Source of the DNA: Cherax quadricarinatus
Taxonomy: Eukaryota > Arthropoda > Malacostraca > Decapoda > Parastacidae
Direction of reading: 5' to 3'
NCBI RefSeq assembly: GCF_038502225.1
Contig: NW_027195400.1
Location: 124,001 to 188,000 of the forward strand
DNA length: 64,000 bases
Below the pieces are notes generated by a model, which saw nothing but the letters and a program-made list of their open reading frames with translations, was not told the origin of the DNA and did not search any database. This document shows positions 20,263 through 32,010 of this stretch, piece by piece. Within the stretch, counting starts at the first letter, position 1. Every line of letters starts with the position of its first letter. The position numbers were made by a program, and so were the translations under genes.

Positions 20263-21912
20263 ATGATCGGGAAAAGATTCTCTATCTTTTCACAAGAAAA
20301 TTTTTTTTTTTTTTTTTTTTTTTTTTAGATTTGGGCGACCCTGAGAACAAGTCTCTGAGAGGGCCTGTTGACCCTGAAAGGGTTAAGAATGCTTTAGTAC
20401 TAAAAACCCCTTGGTTCACAGAAATAACCTATAGGGCATGTAAAGGGTGCTTTTCTACATATGGAGCTTAGTGGCCCACAGATATCTTTCTCCTCCCAGA
20501 TGTTTTCTTAGTTTGTAGCTAATCTTCACCAAGACGAATTGTAAGAGGCCTGCTAGCTTGCACAGCAGAGGCATTGGCATCCATTACACTAGTCAAAATA
20601 AGAAGAGGGGGTCTATAGGGGTACTTTGTGCAGGTGTACAGACTATTTTCCAGGTGGGCTATGGCACAGAGAAATCTTTAATGTCTTAAACATGATTTAT
20701 ATTACATGTCTTTATTACTAAATAACACTAAATTTTATTAGAAATATTGGTCATCTAAAATGCTGCAAACTCATAGCACTACCAATTCCAATTGGATAAA
20801 AAATTATGGTAATTATTTCTATTTCAGCATAAGGACTGATTGGATATGGGATCCTTCAAGAAGCCTAACATTAAGGAGAACCAACAGCCATGTGAACATA
20901 CTGAGATTCTTTGCAGTTCAGTGGTATTTAGATGCTTGGAAGTTCAGCTAATGATACAACCTCAGATTCAACATTTCAATGCCTGAATTTCCCTATATAA
21001 AAGTCTGTGGTGCCTAGATAAACCACTAAAATTAATTTACTCTGTTGATTAGTTGGTGGCTTGACTTAGGTTTAACTTCTTGCTCTATTCTTGAATTATA
21101 TTTTAACCTTGCTCAGGGGGCTTGTCAAGATAGTACCACTGCCTGTTATTGCTCACAACCTATTAATTCAATGAGGCAAATCCCACAGCCTCAGTGTTAA
21201 GGAAAAACCTGTTTACATTTTTTCATTCACTTTGTCTTTAAGTACCTTGCATAACATGAGATTCATTGCTATTTTGCCCCAAGGCTATATACAGCACATT
21301 AGTCTCTGAAGCAAGTGCACAAGATAATCAACTACTCATGTTTTGAGTGTCAATGAAAGTATAGTGTAAGTTGTATATTTCACAGTTAATTTAAAGGATC
21401 TTTTACTACTGGATGTATTTTATGAGATTCACTCTGTATCATTGTGTATTAAGCATTACAATTGATATAATCTTCTCATTAACTGTATCTGAGTAGTTAC
21501 ATTAAAAACAGTGTCTTCATTTAACAGTTTTACTATTTTACAATGTTGTACTGTGTGAAAAGCCACCATTAGTACAAGTAAAATCTGGCAAAGAACTATT
21601 TATTCAATTAACACACTTAAGGGATTACTAATTTGGATCAAATATTTGTACACAATGTTTTATCAATCATTTAAATATAACTATTTTATGAAGGTAAATT
21701 GATGATGCAAGAGGAAGTGCAGTAGTGTAAACCACATCCTGTATTGTGACACGTTGTGATGGTTTGGTTTTATTAAAAACCAACCTGTTATCTTCAACTG
21801 CTTTGTATTTGTTTTTCATGGTCATCTACTCACGCAAAAAATCATACAAATCATGAAAGCAAATTTAATTCACGTATAGAATTACTGTATGTAACAAATT
21901 ATTTAATTATTT
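20263..21912. other. AT-rich DNA, no gene recognised
   Basis: About 1.65 kb without a convincing coding frame or repeat structure; a poly-T run lies at about 20300-20325. The small open frame at 20760-20951 has no recognisable features. This may be host intergenic or intronic sequence. Confidence 0.55.
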
Positions 21913-21923
21913 TGTAAGCTGGA

Positions 21924-22092
21924 CCCCTCAAGGAAGGTTCCTTGATGTTGGTGAGGGGCTCTTGATTTAGGGAATTGGATCTGAGCTCCAGTTCCCCGAA
22001 TTAAGCCTGAATGCCTTCCACATCCCCCCCCCCAGGCGCTGTATAATCCTCCGGGTTTAGCGCTTCCCCCTTGATTATAATAATAATAATAA
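21924..22092 (+). mobile_element. Short I-a-ended element, cleanest copy
   Basis: 169 bp bounded by an exact 11-bp target-site duplication TGTAAGCTGGA (21913-21923 and 22093-22103), which fixes both ends. The 5' end is CCCCTCAAGGAAGGTTCC. The head (about 95 bp) parallels I-a bases 9299-9395. The 3' part, GCGCTGTATAATCCTCCGGG then TTTAGCGCTTCC and GATTATAATAA, parallels the I-a tail. No open frame. It should serve as the reference copy for the family. Confidence 0.93.
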
Positions 22093-22438
22093 TGTAAGCT
22101 GGAGAAAGTTTCTCATTTTAGTGCACAGGAAACTTTAGTTCATTCTTGGACAACGTTAAGTTTTTTTCTGTTCTCTACTCCTATGTGATAATACATAGCA
22201 GGTAAATGCTCGTTATTGGACATAATTTTTTTTTTCAACTACTAGCTTACGGGAGAGAAGATAAACCGTATTGTATGTAAGTGACTGCAGATGATTTGTC
22301 CATAGTTAAGTGCTTCCTAAGCTTTTATAAAGCTAGGAATCTTGCCAATTGTAGGTGAAAATGTGAATGTATCTGTTTTACTTTATAAATAAAACTGAAA
22401 ATTTAATTTAGCTGCTAACTTTTCTTTAAGTTGTATTT

Positions 22439-22460
22439 ATACTCTGTGACGACTAGTTGA
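22439..22460. repeat. Left target-site duplication of I-b
   Basis: 22 bp identical to 31435-31456. The bases outside each copy differ (T against G), and inside lies the I-b 3' tail. Confidence 0.9.
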
Positions 22461-22626
22461 TTAGATTTTAGATTTTGCCACCGAAGTGGCTAGTTTATTG
22501 TGCACCCCATATCCATCCTGTGGACGGTAGCGCGAGAGCATATGGATACACAAAAGGCCTAGGAACTAGGCCCCAAAGGGTTAACAGGAATACATATGGA
22601 TTTATATCTACATATCTATAGTTCAC

Positions 22627-25600
22627 TTATCTGTTACAAGCAAATTTAGGAAATTTGCTTAGTATATCTGGTATCTTATTTTCATTAATAAGATATCTTG
22701 ACATGTCACATAGGTTATTATACTGTCTGTCTCTGTATTCCTCAATAAGTGGACAATTAAGCACATAGTGTTCAAGAGAGTGACCATATGCCTGATCACA
22801 TAATTTACATTTAGTTTGATCATCATCTGTGTGTCTCCCAAACTGCCAGAAGTACTTGTAACCAAGCCTAAGCCTGGCCACTACAACATCAGTCAGTCTG
22901 TTCACATTGCAAGTTGCTCCATAAACATACTTATCTACGTTCATGTTATCATAGTGGGTTATAGATCTACTCAGGCTTCTAACTGCATTCCTATAACAAT
23001 CATTTTCATTATTTACTTCTCTCCTAATATTATTCCTAATGCTAGACACAGTTATACCAAAGTTATATTCTACGTTCTCCTTCTCGATACTCTTCTTGGC
23101 TAACATATCAACTTTATCATGAAGGAGTAATCCAATGTGTGATGGGATCCATAGCAATTGTACATTAATTCCTTTGTCCCTAATTTTTGAGTATCTATAC
23201 CTGGCTTCCCCAATGAGCATGTTGTTGGAGTCATTATATGAGCCAAGAGCCTTCAATGATGACATAGAATCAGTAATGATGATAGAGTCAAGCTCAGTGT
23301 CATAGGTTAGCTTTAGCGCCATTAGGATTGCAAACAATTCAGTTTGCAGTGTAGACGCCCAGTTGTTAATTCTTATGCCTAACTCAACAAATTTATTATC
23401 GTTCTTAACTAGGGAGGTGGCAACAAGAGCAGATGCAGCCCTGCCAGAAGACTCCTGTTTAGATCCATCAGTGTATATAACTTGTGATAACTTATTACTA
23501 CCAGCTAGGCGAAAAATTTCTTCTTGAGCAGTTGCTCTAACAAGAGATTTAAGGAAGGGATTACTAGCAATGAGCTTCTTGGGAGGGACTTGTAGGTATG
23601 TGATATTAAATGAACACATCTTCCATGGAGGGGTGAAATGCTCTTGTTGCCTACAGTGATACAGTTCATGCAGGTTATAAAACTTAATGCAATTGCACGT
23701 TTTCACAATCCATTTAGATCTGTGTGTATTTACCTCTAGACACTTGGTAAGATTCACTGTGACAGTGTCTGGTTCGTTTCTCAACATTCTAATACCGAGT
23801 ACAGTGTTAATTTCAACAATCCTATCACTGATACTAGAAATACCAAGCTCCTTCCTCATGTTAAGAACTTTTGTAGATCTGGGACAGCCAAGAATAGTCC
23901 TGAGAGCTTCATTTTGCATTAACTCCAAGGGTCGGAGGGAACTTTCTCTAGCTAATATCAACATGGGAGCAGCATAATCAATTAAGGACCTAACATAGGC
24001 TATGTACATCATTCTCACGATTCTCACATTAGCACCATAGTTGGGATTGTAGCCAGCAACAGCTTTGAGAGCATTTAGCCTAGCTTTACATTTCTTGTTT
24101 AGTTGTGGTATAGTGGATTTGTTAAAGGGTACATCTACACCAAGATATCTGTAAGTTTTAACGTAGCTAATGATTTCACCCTGCAAATAGATGGGTGGGG
24201 GATGTCGTTTGCTTGTTAATATCTTTGTTTTAGAGGAAGATATTATGAGGCCTAGTCGATTACAAATTGCTTGAACTTCATTAAGAATGGTATTCATCTT
24301 CTTATGCCCTGTTGTATGGATCATGATATCATCAGCATAGCTTATAGCTATATGTTTAGGTGAGGCAGGTAGAGCATTTAGGAGAGCATTAATCAGAATA
24401 TTAAATAGCATGGGACTAAGAACTCCTCCCTGCGGTGTACCTAAAGACATTTCTTTAGAATCACTTCTGAAGCCTTGGTAAAGGACAGAGGATACTCTAT
24501 TTGACAGGTATCCTATTATCCAGCAGAGTAAGCTACCACCAATATTCATTTTGGCTAGTTCATGTAGTATAACTGTTCTGTTTGCAATATCAAATGCAGA
24601 TTTTAGATCAAGAAAAGTGGTAAAACTAGTAGAGGTGTGTGCAGTGAGAAAGGTGGAAATACAGTTCTGCACACTTTTACCTTTCATGAACCCATAGAGG
24701 TAGGGGGAAAAGTTGATGTCTGATTCTGTAGTACAATCTGTTAAGCATCATTCTTTCAAAAGTTTTGCAAAGACAACTAGTTAAGGAGATCGGCCTAAAT
24801 GTATCAGGCTGTTGGGGCTTAGGGATAGGCACAATGAGACTATTGGTCCAGGAAGTAGGAAGAACGCCCTCAATGTAACTGAGATTATACAGTGCCAACA
24901 AAGGGTTATCAGGCACGTGCCTTAGAGTTCTGAGAATATCATAGGTTATACCATCCTCTCCAGGAGCAGTTGATCGACCTTTGGTTAATGCATTATCTAA
25001 TTCATACTCGGTAAAGAGGCAATCACTCTCATCAATATTTTGGCTCATAAAATTAATCAGTTTCAACATTTCTTCAGAAGTACTCTCTAAATTTTTTCTA
25101 ATATGAGATGGAAGGCTTTCATGCCTGGATGTTTTGGCCCAGTCATTTATGAGGTCATTTGCTTTTTCAAGAGGAAAGGGATGAGCAACATTGCCAGTCT
25201 TTTTCCTGGTTATTTTATTTATACCTTTCCAAGCCAAACTCAAAGGGGTGGACCTATTTAATCCACTAACAAACTGTTCCCATTCCTGTTGCCTAAGTTC
25301 TTCCTTTCTATTCCTTGCATTTGTTAGTGCAGCTTGGAACGTTCTGAGCAGGTCTGGGGTTCTACATTCACGGTATGCTTTACCAATCCTCCTAGCTGCA
25401 TGTGTTAGATTGCGCAGCTGTGGATCATTATAGTATTTACATTGGTTTTTATTGTTATTTATAGTGGAGGGTCTTTGTTTCCTATTCCTGCCCACTTGAT
25501 CTGTGAGAACACTCTCAATAGTGGTAATTAAATCATCATTAAATTTTTGTGTGCCAGTGGGCTCGTAATTCTTATACCATTGATCCAAGTGGTTAATAAA

Positions 25601-26302
25601 GTTGTCTCTGTGTTCTGGTTTGAGAATAAGTTTCCTCCTTCTGTATTTAGCTCCTTGATTGCTGGAGATGTGATCAAGATTGACAGTTGTTAGTCTTGGG
25701 AAGTGATCAGATAGAAGATCATCAACTATGACAGAGTCATGCATCGTATATGATGTATTAAATCCAAGACACAGATCTAGTATGCCACCATATATGTGAG
25801 TAGGCTCAGTAGTGCCCACAATTCGAACATTATCATGCTCATTCAGCAATCTCACTAGTTTAGTTCCATTGGTGTTTGTAATAGACCCACCAATATTCTT
25901 ATGTCTGGCATTAAAATCTCCAAGAATGATGGTAGGTTCACTATTGATGCGATCTGGTAAAGCATCAGGTCGAAGCTGGTTCGCTGGGGCATAGAGATTA
26001 AAAATGTTAATGGAAAAATCGCCTGCAAATACTTTGACACCATGATACTGCATGTTAACTCGACTCTGCAAGGAAAGGAGTGAATGTGGCAAGCTCTTTC
26101 TGACATACATCACACAACAGTTGGTTGACCTTAGGTTATAAGCTGCATATCCAGGCAAGTTTGGTGGAGGTGCTCCATCTTTCAATCTACATTCCTGCAA
26201 ACAGATGACATCAATATTCTTGGTTGCACTAATATGATGTAAGTCAGGCAACCGCTTCCTGATGGAAGCAATGTTCCATGAAAAGATTTGTAATGTATCC
26301 AT
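22627..26302 (-). pseudogene. I-b ORF2: endonuclease, RT, RNase H, one frameshift
   Basis: Starts MDTLQIFSWNIASIRKRLPD at 26302. Endonuclease: CLQECRL, GDFNARHK, SDHFPRL. RT: RPISLTSCLCKTFERM, FLDLKSAFDIANR, GTPQGGVLSPMLFNI, SYADDIMIHT (catalytic YADD). RNase H: YTDGSKQESSGRA, TELFAILMAL, ITDSMSSLKALG, WIPSHIGLLLHDKVDML. The C-terminal cluster is CKLCDQAYGHSLEHYVLNC. The frame breaks near 24708 because an A run is one base longer than in the 53821-58758 copy (GGGGAAAAG against GGGGAAAG). Repairing nothing else would leave about 1,225 codons. ORF2 begins 45 bp after the ORF1 stop. Confidence 0.9.
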
Positions 26303-26347
26303 TGTAGTGAGTTATTACAATCTCTTGCTCATAAGATGGTAAAACTA

Positions 26348-27955
26348 TTATGCTTTGACTGCAGTGTGCAGACACTTAAGAGCAAATAGCATAGTTTGTA
26401 CGTCTTTATCTTCAGAACCTTTATTTTTAAGCATTTTTCGGCATTTTGGCAGCCAGTTATAAGGCAATTTTTGAAGGCAAGAGTTATGGGCTTCTTTCTC
26501 ACAAATTGCTGGAAGCTGAACGGAGATTGCTGCACTTTTGACATCATCACCATGCTCAAGAGCATCATCCTGATTACATATATTTATTAAACTTGTCAGG
26601 ATCTGTTCAAGATGCTCAATTTTTTTCTGGAAATTTGTTATAATATGAGGAAGGTCAGGCAAATCCAATGCCTCTCCGGAGGATGGCACTTCTGGGTTAG
26701 TGCTTCCTTTAACACCTATCACCTTAACAGGTACCATGGTTACATTAGTGTTCTCTGTTTCATCATTCATTGCAGGTAGGTCCTGTGCATCTGACTCATC
26801 TCCAATTTCCAGGGAGGTTACCTGTGTGGTGTCCGTCTGACTGTTGTAGTTGTGTGTATTGGGAGAAATGACAAACTCATCCCCATATTCAGGTGTAGCC
26901 ATAGGTATCTGTAGTGGCAGACCAGTAGTTCCATATGTGCTAGCAGGGATGGCTAGCTCCTCCACAGCTGGTGTGTGTGATGGCATTCTGGTATCACCAG
27001 AATTGTTTGCAGTGAGGTGGGGTTCTTGCACACTTTGCAGAGGTTCAGTCTCAGATCTGGCTGTGGTAGACTGGATGGCCCCATCCTCAGTTACCATTAA
27101 AGGACTGTTATCAGGTTTACCTCGAAGGTTGTTTGGGTTCTGACTGCAGTCCTTGTGGGAAACTGTAACCCCAACTTCTTTACAGTTAATACATTTAAAT
27201 TTTTGGCTGTCAGGGCCTACTGTGCATTCTCTAGTGGAATGTTTCCCAGCACACTTACCACACCAAGAATGTAGTATTCCACAGTCTACTGCAACATGGC
27301 CATAGTGCTGGCATTTGTAACACCTACGTTTAGGGGGTAGGTACACTTCGATGTTTAGGAAACGTAAACCATGCACCCAGATATTCCGGGGGAGGGGCAC
27401 AGGACCCACCCAACTGGCAATAATTTGGGATTTTCCTTTAAGTCTTTTAGGCTTGATGATATGCTCACTTAGAGTCAGATGGGATGGGTCCATGCAGAGA
27501 GGGTATCCAAAGATTATGATACTGACCCATTTTTTAAAGTGGTGAGTGTCTGATTGAGGTCGGAGCAGCTTAATATCCCCATAAGGTGTACTAAGTAGAT
27601 CATTGATCAGCTCTTCATTCTGTTCCACAAACACAAAGTTGTGTGTGTTTTTCCTAAATTGGATCCTTGAGTTAGGATGCTTGTTTACAGCTTCCATTAG
27701 CCATGCACACTTAGCAGGCAGCGGGGTGTTGTCAGGGAAGTTCAGCTTAACACATTCTTCCTTTGAAGAAAGACTTCTTGCAGCCTCTGTGCACCAAGGA
27801 CGTTTAGTATCACATTGTGTACGAGTCAAGTGAGTCTGACTATGTCGACGCTCTAGCCCTTTCTCACTTTTTCTCTTTTGTTTACTTTTAAAGGTCTGGA
27901 AGCTATCATCATTTCCATCACCTGCAGAAATAGGTTCCTCTATGACAGTTGCCAT
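26348..27955 (-). CDS. I-b ORF1 (gag-like, zinc knuckles)
   Basis: 535 residues from the ATG at 27955 to 26348, uninterrupted. The N-terminal 60 residues are charged, with basic clusters (KSKQKRKSEKGLERRHS). A globular region follows, then a zinc-knuckle array: CYKCQHYGHVAVDC (C-x2-C-x4-H-x4-C), CGKCAGKHSTREC and CINCKEVGVTVSHKDC. The rest is acidic and Ser/Thr-rich, with a short C-terminal segment containing LPHIITNFQKKIEHLEQILT that could form a coiled coil. The role is inferred from position and knuckles: RNA binding and particle formation. It shares no obvious sequence with I-a ORF1 beyond the knuckles. Confidence 0.88.
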   Translation of the reverse strand: MATVIEEPISAGDGNDDSFQTFKSKQKRKSEKGLERRHSQTHLTRTQCDTKRPWCTEAARSLSSKEECVKLNFPDNTPLPAKCAWLMEAVNKHPNSRIQFRKNTHNFVFVEQNEELINDLLSTPYGDIKLLRPQSDTHHFKKWVSIIIFGYPLCMDPSHLTLSEHIIKPKRLKGKSQIIASWVGPVPLPRNIWVHGLRFLNIEVYLPPKRRCYKCQHYGHVAVDCGILHSWCGKCAGKHSTRECTVGPDSQKFKCINCKEVGVTVSHKDCSQNPNNLRGKPDNSPLMVTEDGAIQSTTARSETEPLQSVQEPHLTANNSGDTRMPSHTPAVEELAIPASTYGTTGLPLQIPMATPEYGDEFVISPNTHNYNSQTDTTQVTSLEIGDESDAQDLPAMNDETENTNVTMVPVKVIGVKGSTNPEVPSSGEALDLPDLPHIITNFQKKIEHLEQILTSLINICNQDDALEHGDDVKSAAISVQLPAICEKEAHNSCLQKLPYNWLPKCRKMLKNKGSEDKDVQTMLFALKCLHTAVKA

Positions 27956-28235
27956 GTTTGCCAGTGATGATATCTGGTGTTCCCTTATAGCTTATGCAAG
28001 AGCAAATATTCACTACAAAGTCAGAAGTCCAAAATAGATCACAAGACACAAGTGCTCAAGTTCAATGAACACCTCCAACCATACTCAACCCAGACCACCA
28101 CCACTCAATACGACACACACCCCACCAAAAACACACTCAGAGACCTCTTGTATGTGTGTTAATAATATGGTACATACAATGATATAATGGATGGTACAGG
28201 CGAGGTCTTACACCATATCACAAATTACAAAGATG

Positions 28236-28236
<1 letters not shown>

Positions 28237-28273
<37 letters not shown>

Positions 28274-28476
28274 AAGAAAGTAGGTAATATTGAGCATAAA
28301 ATTAGAATTCTGACATACATCACATTAAACATGAGGTTCAAATGATAACTTCCACTTGAGATAGTTCAGGCTACTGCCACCTAATGTACCTCACTGAAAT
28401 AATAATATAGCAGACATCACAATGAATGCTGAAGACAACCTCTTACCCCAACCATAGATTGTAAACAGAATTACTA

Positions 28477-28518
<42 letters not shown>
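28237..28518. repeat. (GA)n and poly-A tracts in the I-b leader
   Basis: AG repeats of about 35 bp begin at 28237 and pass into GAAA units by 28280. A nearly pure A run of about 38 bp lies at 28480-28518. The A run might be the tail of a small plus-strand insertion, but no duplication marks one. Confidence 0.7.
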
Positions 28519-28520
<2 letters not shown>

Positions 28521-29822
28521 AACTAGGTGATGTTACAATGACAATGAGATAAATCACTCTGGTTGACTTCCTTGGTCCATCCTGGGTAACTCACACGTTA
28601 CTATGTTATACATGTATGCAAGCATAAGTGTGCAGCTGTAGATAGATGAACCAGTACCTAAACAATCTCACTTACACACGCATTACTATGTATGACAAGT
28701 GTTACCAAGTACACCAAGTGTACACTTTATCACTTAGAATACACTTTTGTTGATGTAAATATAGGTGAGAGTGGTACACCGCTGGTCGTAATAAACACAC
28801 TCAACTTCTCAAGGTCACACACTAGGCCCAGCTTCTGGAGTTACCAGCGTTTTAATGTGTTTATTATGTGTCAGTGCGAGTCTGCAGTCATTAAATTGGT
28901 GTATCAGAAGTTAAACACTACAATCCAGTTGATCAAATAGTCTAAAACAATTTACACAATGTATAACTAGAAGTATAATGATTGCAAATTGTTACTATTA
29001 CAATTTTAACTAGGCGCTAGACCCACTAGATGAGATGGCAAGGAACATAGATGTTAACAGGCTGACTCTTGCTTAACACAGTTGAAAGGTAACCGAATTA
29101 CTCAAGTAAGAAAGTATTCATGAAACTGAACATTATGCAGCAGTAAGCTTGTTCACAGTAAAAATACAAAGCATAAGTTACACACTCACATCACAGATCA
29201 ACACTGCAATTTGAAATATTACTGGGAATTTAGCAGTAAAGTTTCAGTCTGAACGAGAAAATGTATTAGAAAACACAGCAATGACACTAGGACAAGCAAC
29301 TTAATTATGTAACCGTATTTAATAGTTCAGTTACACTGAGCAGAGCATGTATTACACTGATTTATCAAATGTAAGGAGTCACTACACTGAAGTACACTCT
29401 GAGCCTTTTAAAGTCTTAATACAGGCTTACAAGTGACAATTAACTGTTGGGGAAAGCAGCACTTAACACTTCTAGCACACGTATGACAGATGAATGTTCA
29501 CTGTGTACAAGCCAATCACCACAAGCTTACTATGTTTATAAGTGAACCTCTGGCATGTCCCACTCAAAATGTCAGCACTGCAATGCTCGTCAAATTGTTC
29601 TCAAGCCACTACAGGAAACACTGGTATGCCAGCAACACTGCAGAACGTATACAGACATGCTGGGCCCTAGGACAGCTATTACTGCAGGCTGCCTTAGCTT
29701 GTTCTGGCTAGCTTTTAGTGCTGCCCTCAAGCTTGCTTGACTGTGCTCACCAAGCCCGCGCCAACCACCCGGACACCTGCTTGCAGCAGGCAGGCAGGCA
29801 GGCACACAGGAGACACTCGCAA

Positions 29823-29944
29823 TACACAAATAACCCGCACATAAAAGAGAGAAGCTTACGACGACGTTTCGGTCCGACTTGGACCATTGACAAAGTCAAT
29901 GGTGTATCGTTCCAGTCACGGTATTGTGCCTTTTTGTTATTTTT
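29823..29944. mobile_element. 122-bp mini-insertion with 12-bp TSD
   Basis: Flanked by AGACACTCGCAA at 29811-29822 and 29945-29956. The interior contains CTTACGACGACGTTTCGGTC and an internal palindrome ACCATTGAC-AAA-GTCAATGGT, and ends in T-rich sequence. Parts of it recur, in a different order and orientation, at 32571-32700. It is an unclassified short interspersed unit. Confidence 0.75.
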
Positions 29945-31434
29945 AGACACTCGCAAGATGAGCGGAGTGCGGCACAGAGGACACGGGCACTCAAGCACCC
30001 ATGTGGTCTGGCAAAAAAACCGCCTCTAGACCACAAGCAAATAGAGGCGAACGGCTGAGTTCCAAATCGAGGAAGGAGAAGGGACAAGGAAAGGATATTC
30101 ACCTCGCTAGACACAGGCAATATGGGTGTAGTGGCCTGCAGGTCGCAGTGCAATTTTCAAGGTCATTCACTGGGCCCACAGTCGTCTCGAGAGTTACCAA
30201 CCCTGTACTACTTGTTAACTCCAAACCTGCAGCACTTAACACATCTAGCACTCGTGTCTTGGAATGACAGACAAATTTTCACTACATAAGAACTAGTTCT
30301 CACAACACCGAAGGTACGGCCGGAACACTGTAGAACGTTCACAAAGGCATTCTGGGATTCAGAACAGATGTAGCCTTGGCCTTCACTGGCTGGCTTGGAG
30401 CGCTGTTTGGCCTGGATCAGCTAAACTCGCCCTTATCCCATATGTAGATAATGGCGACGAGTTAAGGGATACCGGTGAATAGGAAAGTCGAGGAAGGGAC
30501 ATTCACCTCTCTAGACACACGCAGTATGGGTGTAAGTGGCATGCGGGTCTTATAGTGCCATTTTCAAGGTCACCCAGCAGGCCAGACATTCCTCACTCAT
30601 TTTAAGCCTACGTAGGTACTGATGGTAGCACAATGTCCTAAGTCAGCGTAATCCACTCATGCAAATAGTTACAACAAATCTGCAGCACTTGCGGAACTCA
30701 CATATTCGAGTACCAGCGGGGCAGCAAAATACACCTCTACACTGCACGTCGTTGATAGAGGCGAACGGCTGAGTTTAAAGGACGAGAGTTGGGGATACAG
30801 GAGAACAGCAGAGGTAACTGAGCACGCACATTCGCCTTTCTTCACATAGTCAATATGGGCGAAAGTCTCAGGCAGGTGATGCAGTGCCTCGCTCAAGGTC
30901 ACAGGCTGAGGCAGACTTCTCAAGAGTTACCACACACTGCAATACTCGTAGAGATTGTTACTCACTCCAAGCTTGCAGAACTTCTATCACACGTGTCTTG
31001 GAGTGAAAGACGAATTTTCAGTGTGTGGACACCTGGGTTACCAACTCACTTAGGACTGCACATTCGTCGTTATTCCTCAGGTTGGCAAAGCGATGAGTTG
31101 TGAGCATTTTGAGAGGCACGAGTAGCAGTGGACTAGCAAAATTTGCCTCTACACTCTATGTTGATAGAGGCGAAAGGCTGAGGTCAAATGAAAGGCAGAG
31201 GGGAAGCAGAGGCCTGTGAGGGCCTTTGCAAAAAGGAAAACTATTTCCAGTGTTTGACTAGGTATATCCTTAGTCACAGCTCGCACATAAGAGTTCTCAC
31301 AACACTGAAGCTGTCTTCCAACAGTAGGAGTTTTAATGATGACTTATCAGTCGGGAGAAATGGGTAGGCCTGTGAATTAGTAGGTCCAGATCCCCAGCAC
31401 ACGTCTACTCCCCTCAACCACTCAGCCGAGACTG

Positions 31435-31456
31435 ATACTCTGTGACGACTAGTTGA
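31435..31456. repeat. Right target-site duplication of I-b
   Basis: Exact partner of 22439-22460; it sits next to the sense CAGT start of I-b. Confidence 0.9.
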
Positions 31457-31639
31457 ATGTTGCGAAAAATGTTGCTTTTTTTTTATCATTTCAAATTATA
31501 AAAATAACAAAAAGAACCTTCTCATTTACAGTACTTAAGTACTTCAATTATTATAAATGTTTTTAAATATTACAGTTTAATTGAAGAGGAAATGCTAAAC
31601 CTGCATCATACAACTAAGGAATAGGAAGAAATCAGGTGC

Positions 31640-31712
31640 AATCCAAGGATATTGAGGCCAGGTCAGTTTTCTTAGATCACAAACCTCTCACCAACATAAA
31701 GGGACCTCTATT
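31640..31712 (-). mobile_element. Short I-a-ended element, head fragment
   Basis: In reverse complement it reads AGGTCCCTTTATGTTGGTGAGAGG and then TTTGTGATCTAAG, matching the head of the 21924-22092 copy with many substitutions. The tail is not recognisable, so it is an old partial copy. Surrounding DNA from 31457 to 32010 is otherwise AT-rich with nothing coding. Confidence 0.6.
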
Positions 31713-32010
31713 GTTAATCATGGTAGCATCTGATTATGTAAAATTCTTATTACTGTTGATCTTCAAGGAGGTTATATTCGATGATGAATGCTCCTTCAAG
31801 GTGGGGTACTGTTATCATCATCAATTTAATTGGAACCTAAAAGGGCTGTACAGCACTGCTTGAGGTGGGGTAATAGTGACACTCTTGGATCATTCTGACA
31901 AATTAAGTCATTCAGTGTTTGCAGGTATAAAAAATATAAAAATGTAAATCAACAAAGAATGAAACACTTGACATAAATAATATAATACCAAGTTAAATCA
32001 CCATTAAATT

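Larger units (their letters stand above)
22461..31434 (-). mobile_element. I-like LINE (family I-b), apparently full length
   Basis: A 22-bp direct repeat (starting ATACTCTGTG, ending CTAGTTGA) flanks this unit at 22439-22460 and 31435-31456, so the whole 8,974 bp looks like one insertion. Sense order: a leader of about 3.5 kb (31434 to 27956), ORF1, ORF2, and a short 3' UTR with AATAAA and a tail of AAAATCT-type repeats. The sense 5' end is CAGTCTCGGCTGAG; CAGT starts are typical of I and related elements with an internal promoter. A second copy at 53821-58758 confirms the 3' boundary. Confidence 0.88.
27956..31434 (-). promoter_or_regulatory. Long I-b leader with diverged tandem monomers
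   Basis: About 3.5 kb between the sense 5' end (31434) and the ORF1 ATG. From about 29440 to 31434 it contains diverged repeats. GAGGCGAACGGCTGAG-type motifs occur at about 30045, 30759 and 31167. CTGCAGCACTTAACACATCTAG (30225) parallels 29455. CACTGTAGAACGTTCACA (30328) parallels CACTGCAGAACGTATACA (29636). Leader monomers act as promoters in some LINEs, such as mouse L1; that role here is inference. The inner part (28000-29440) is less repetitive and holds a GA run and an A run. No long open frame is seen. Confidence 0.65.

Noticed and set aside
20760..20951. Possible host exon
   Set aside because: The peptide has no family resemblance and lacks convincing splice signals.
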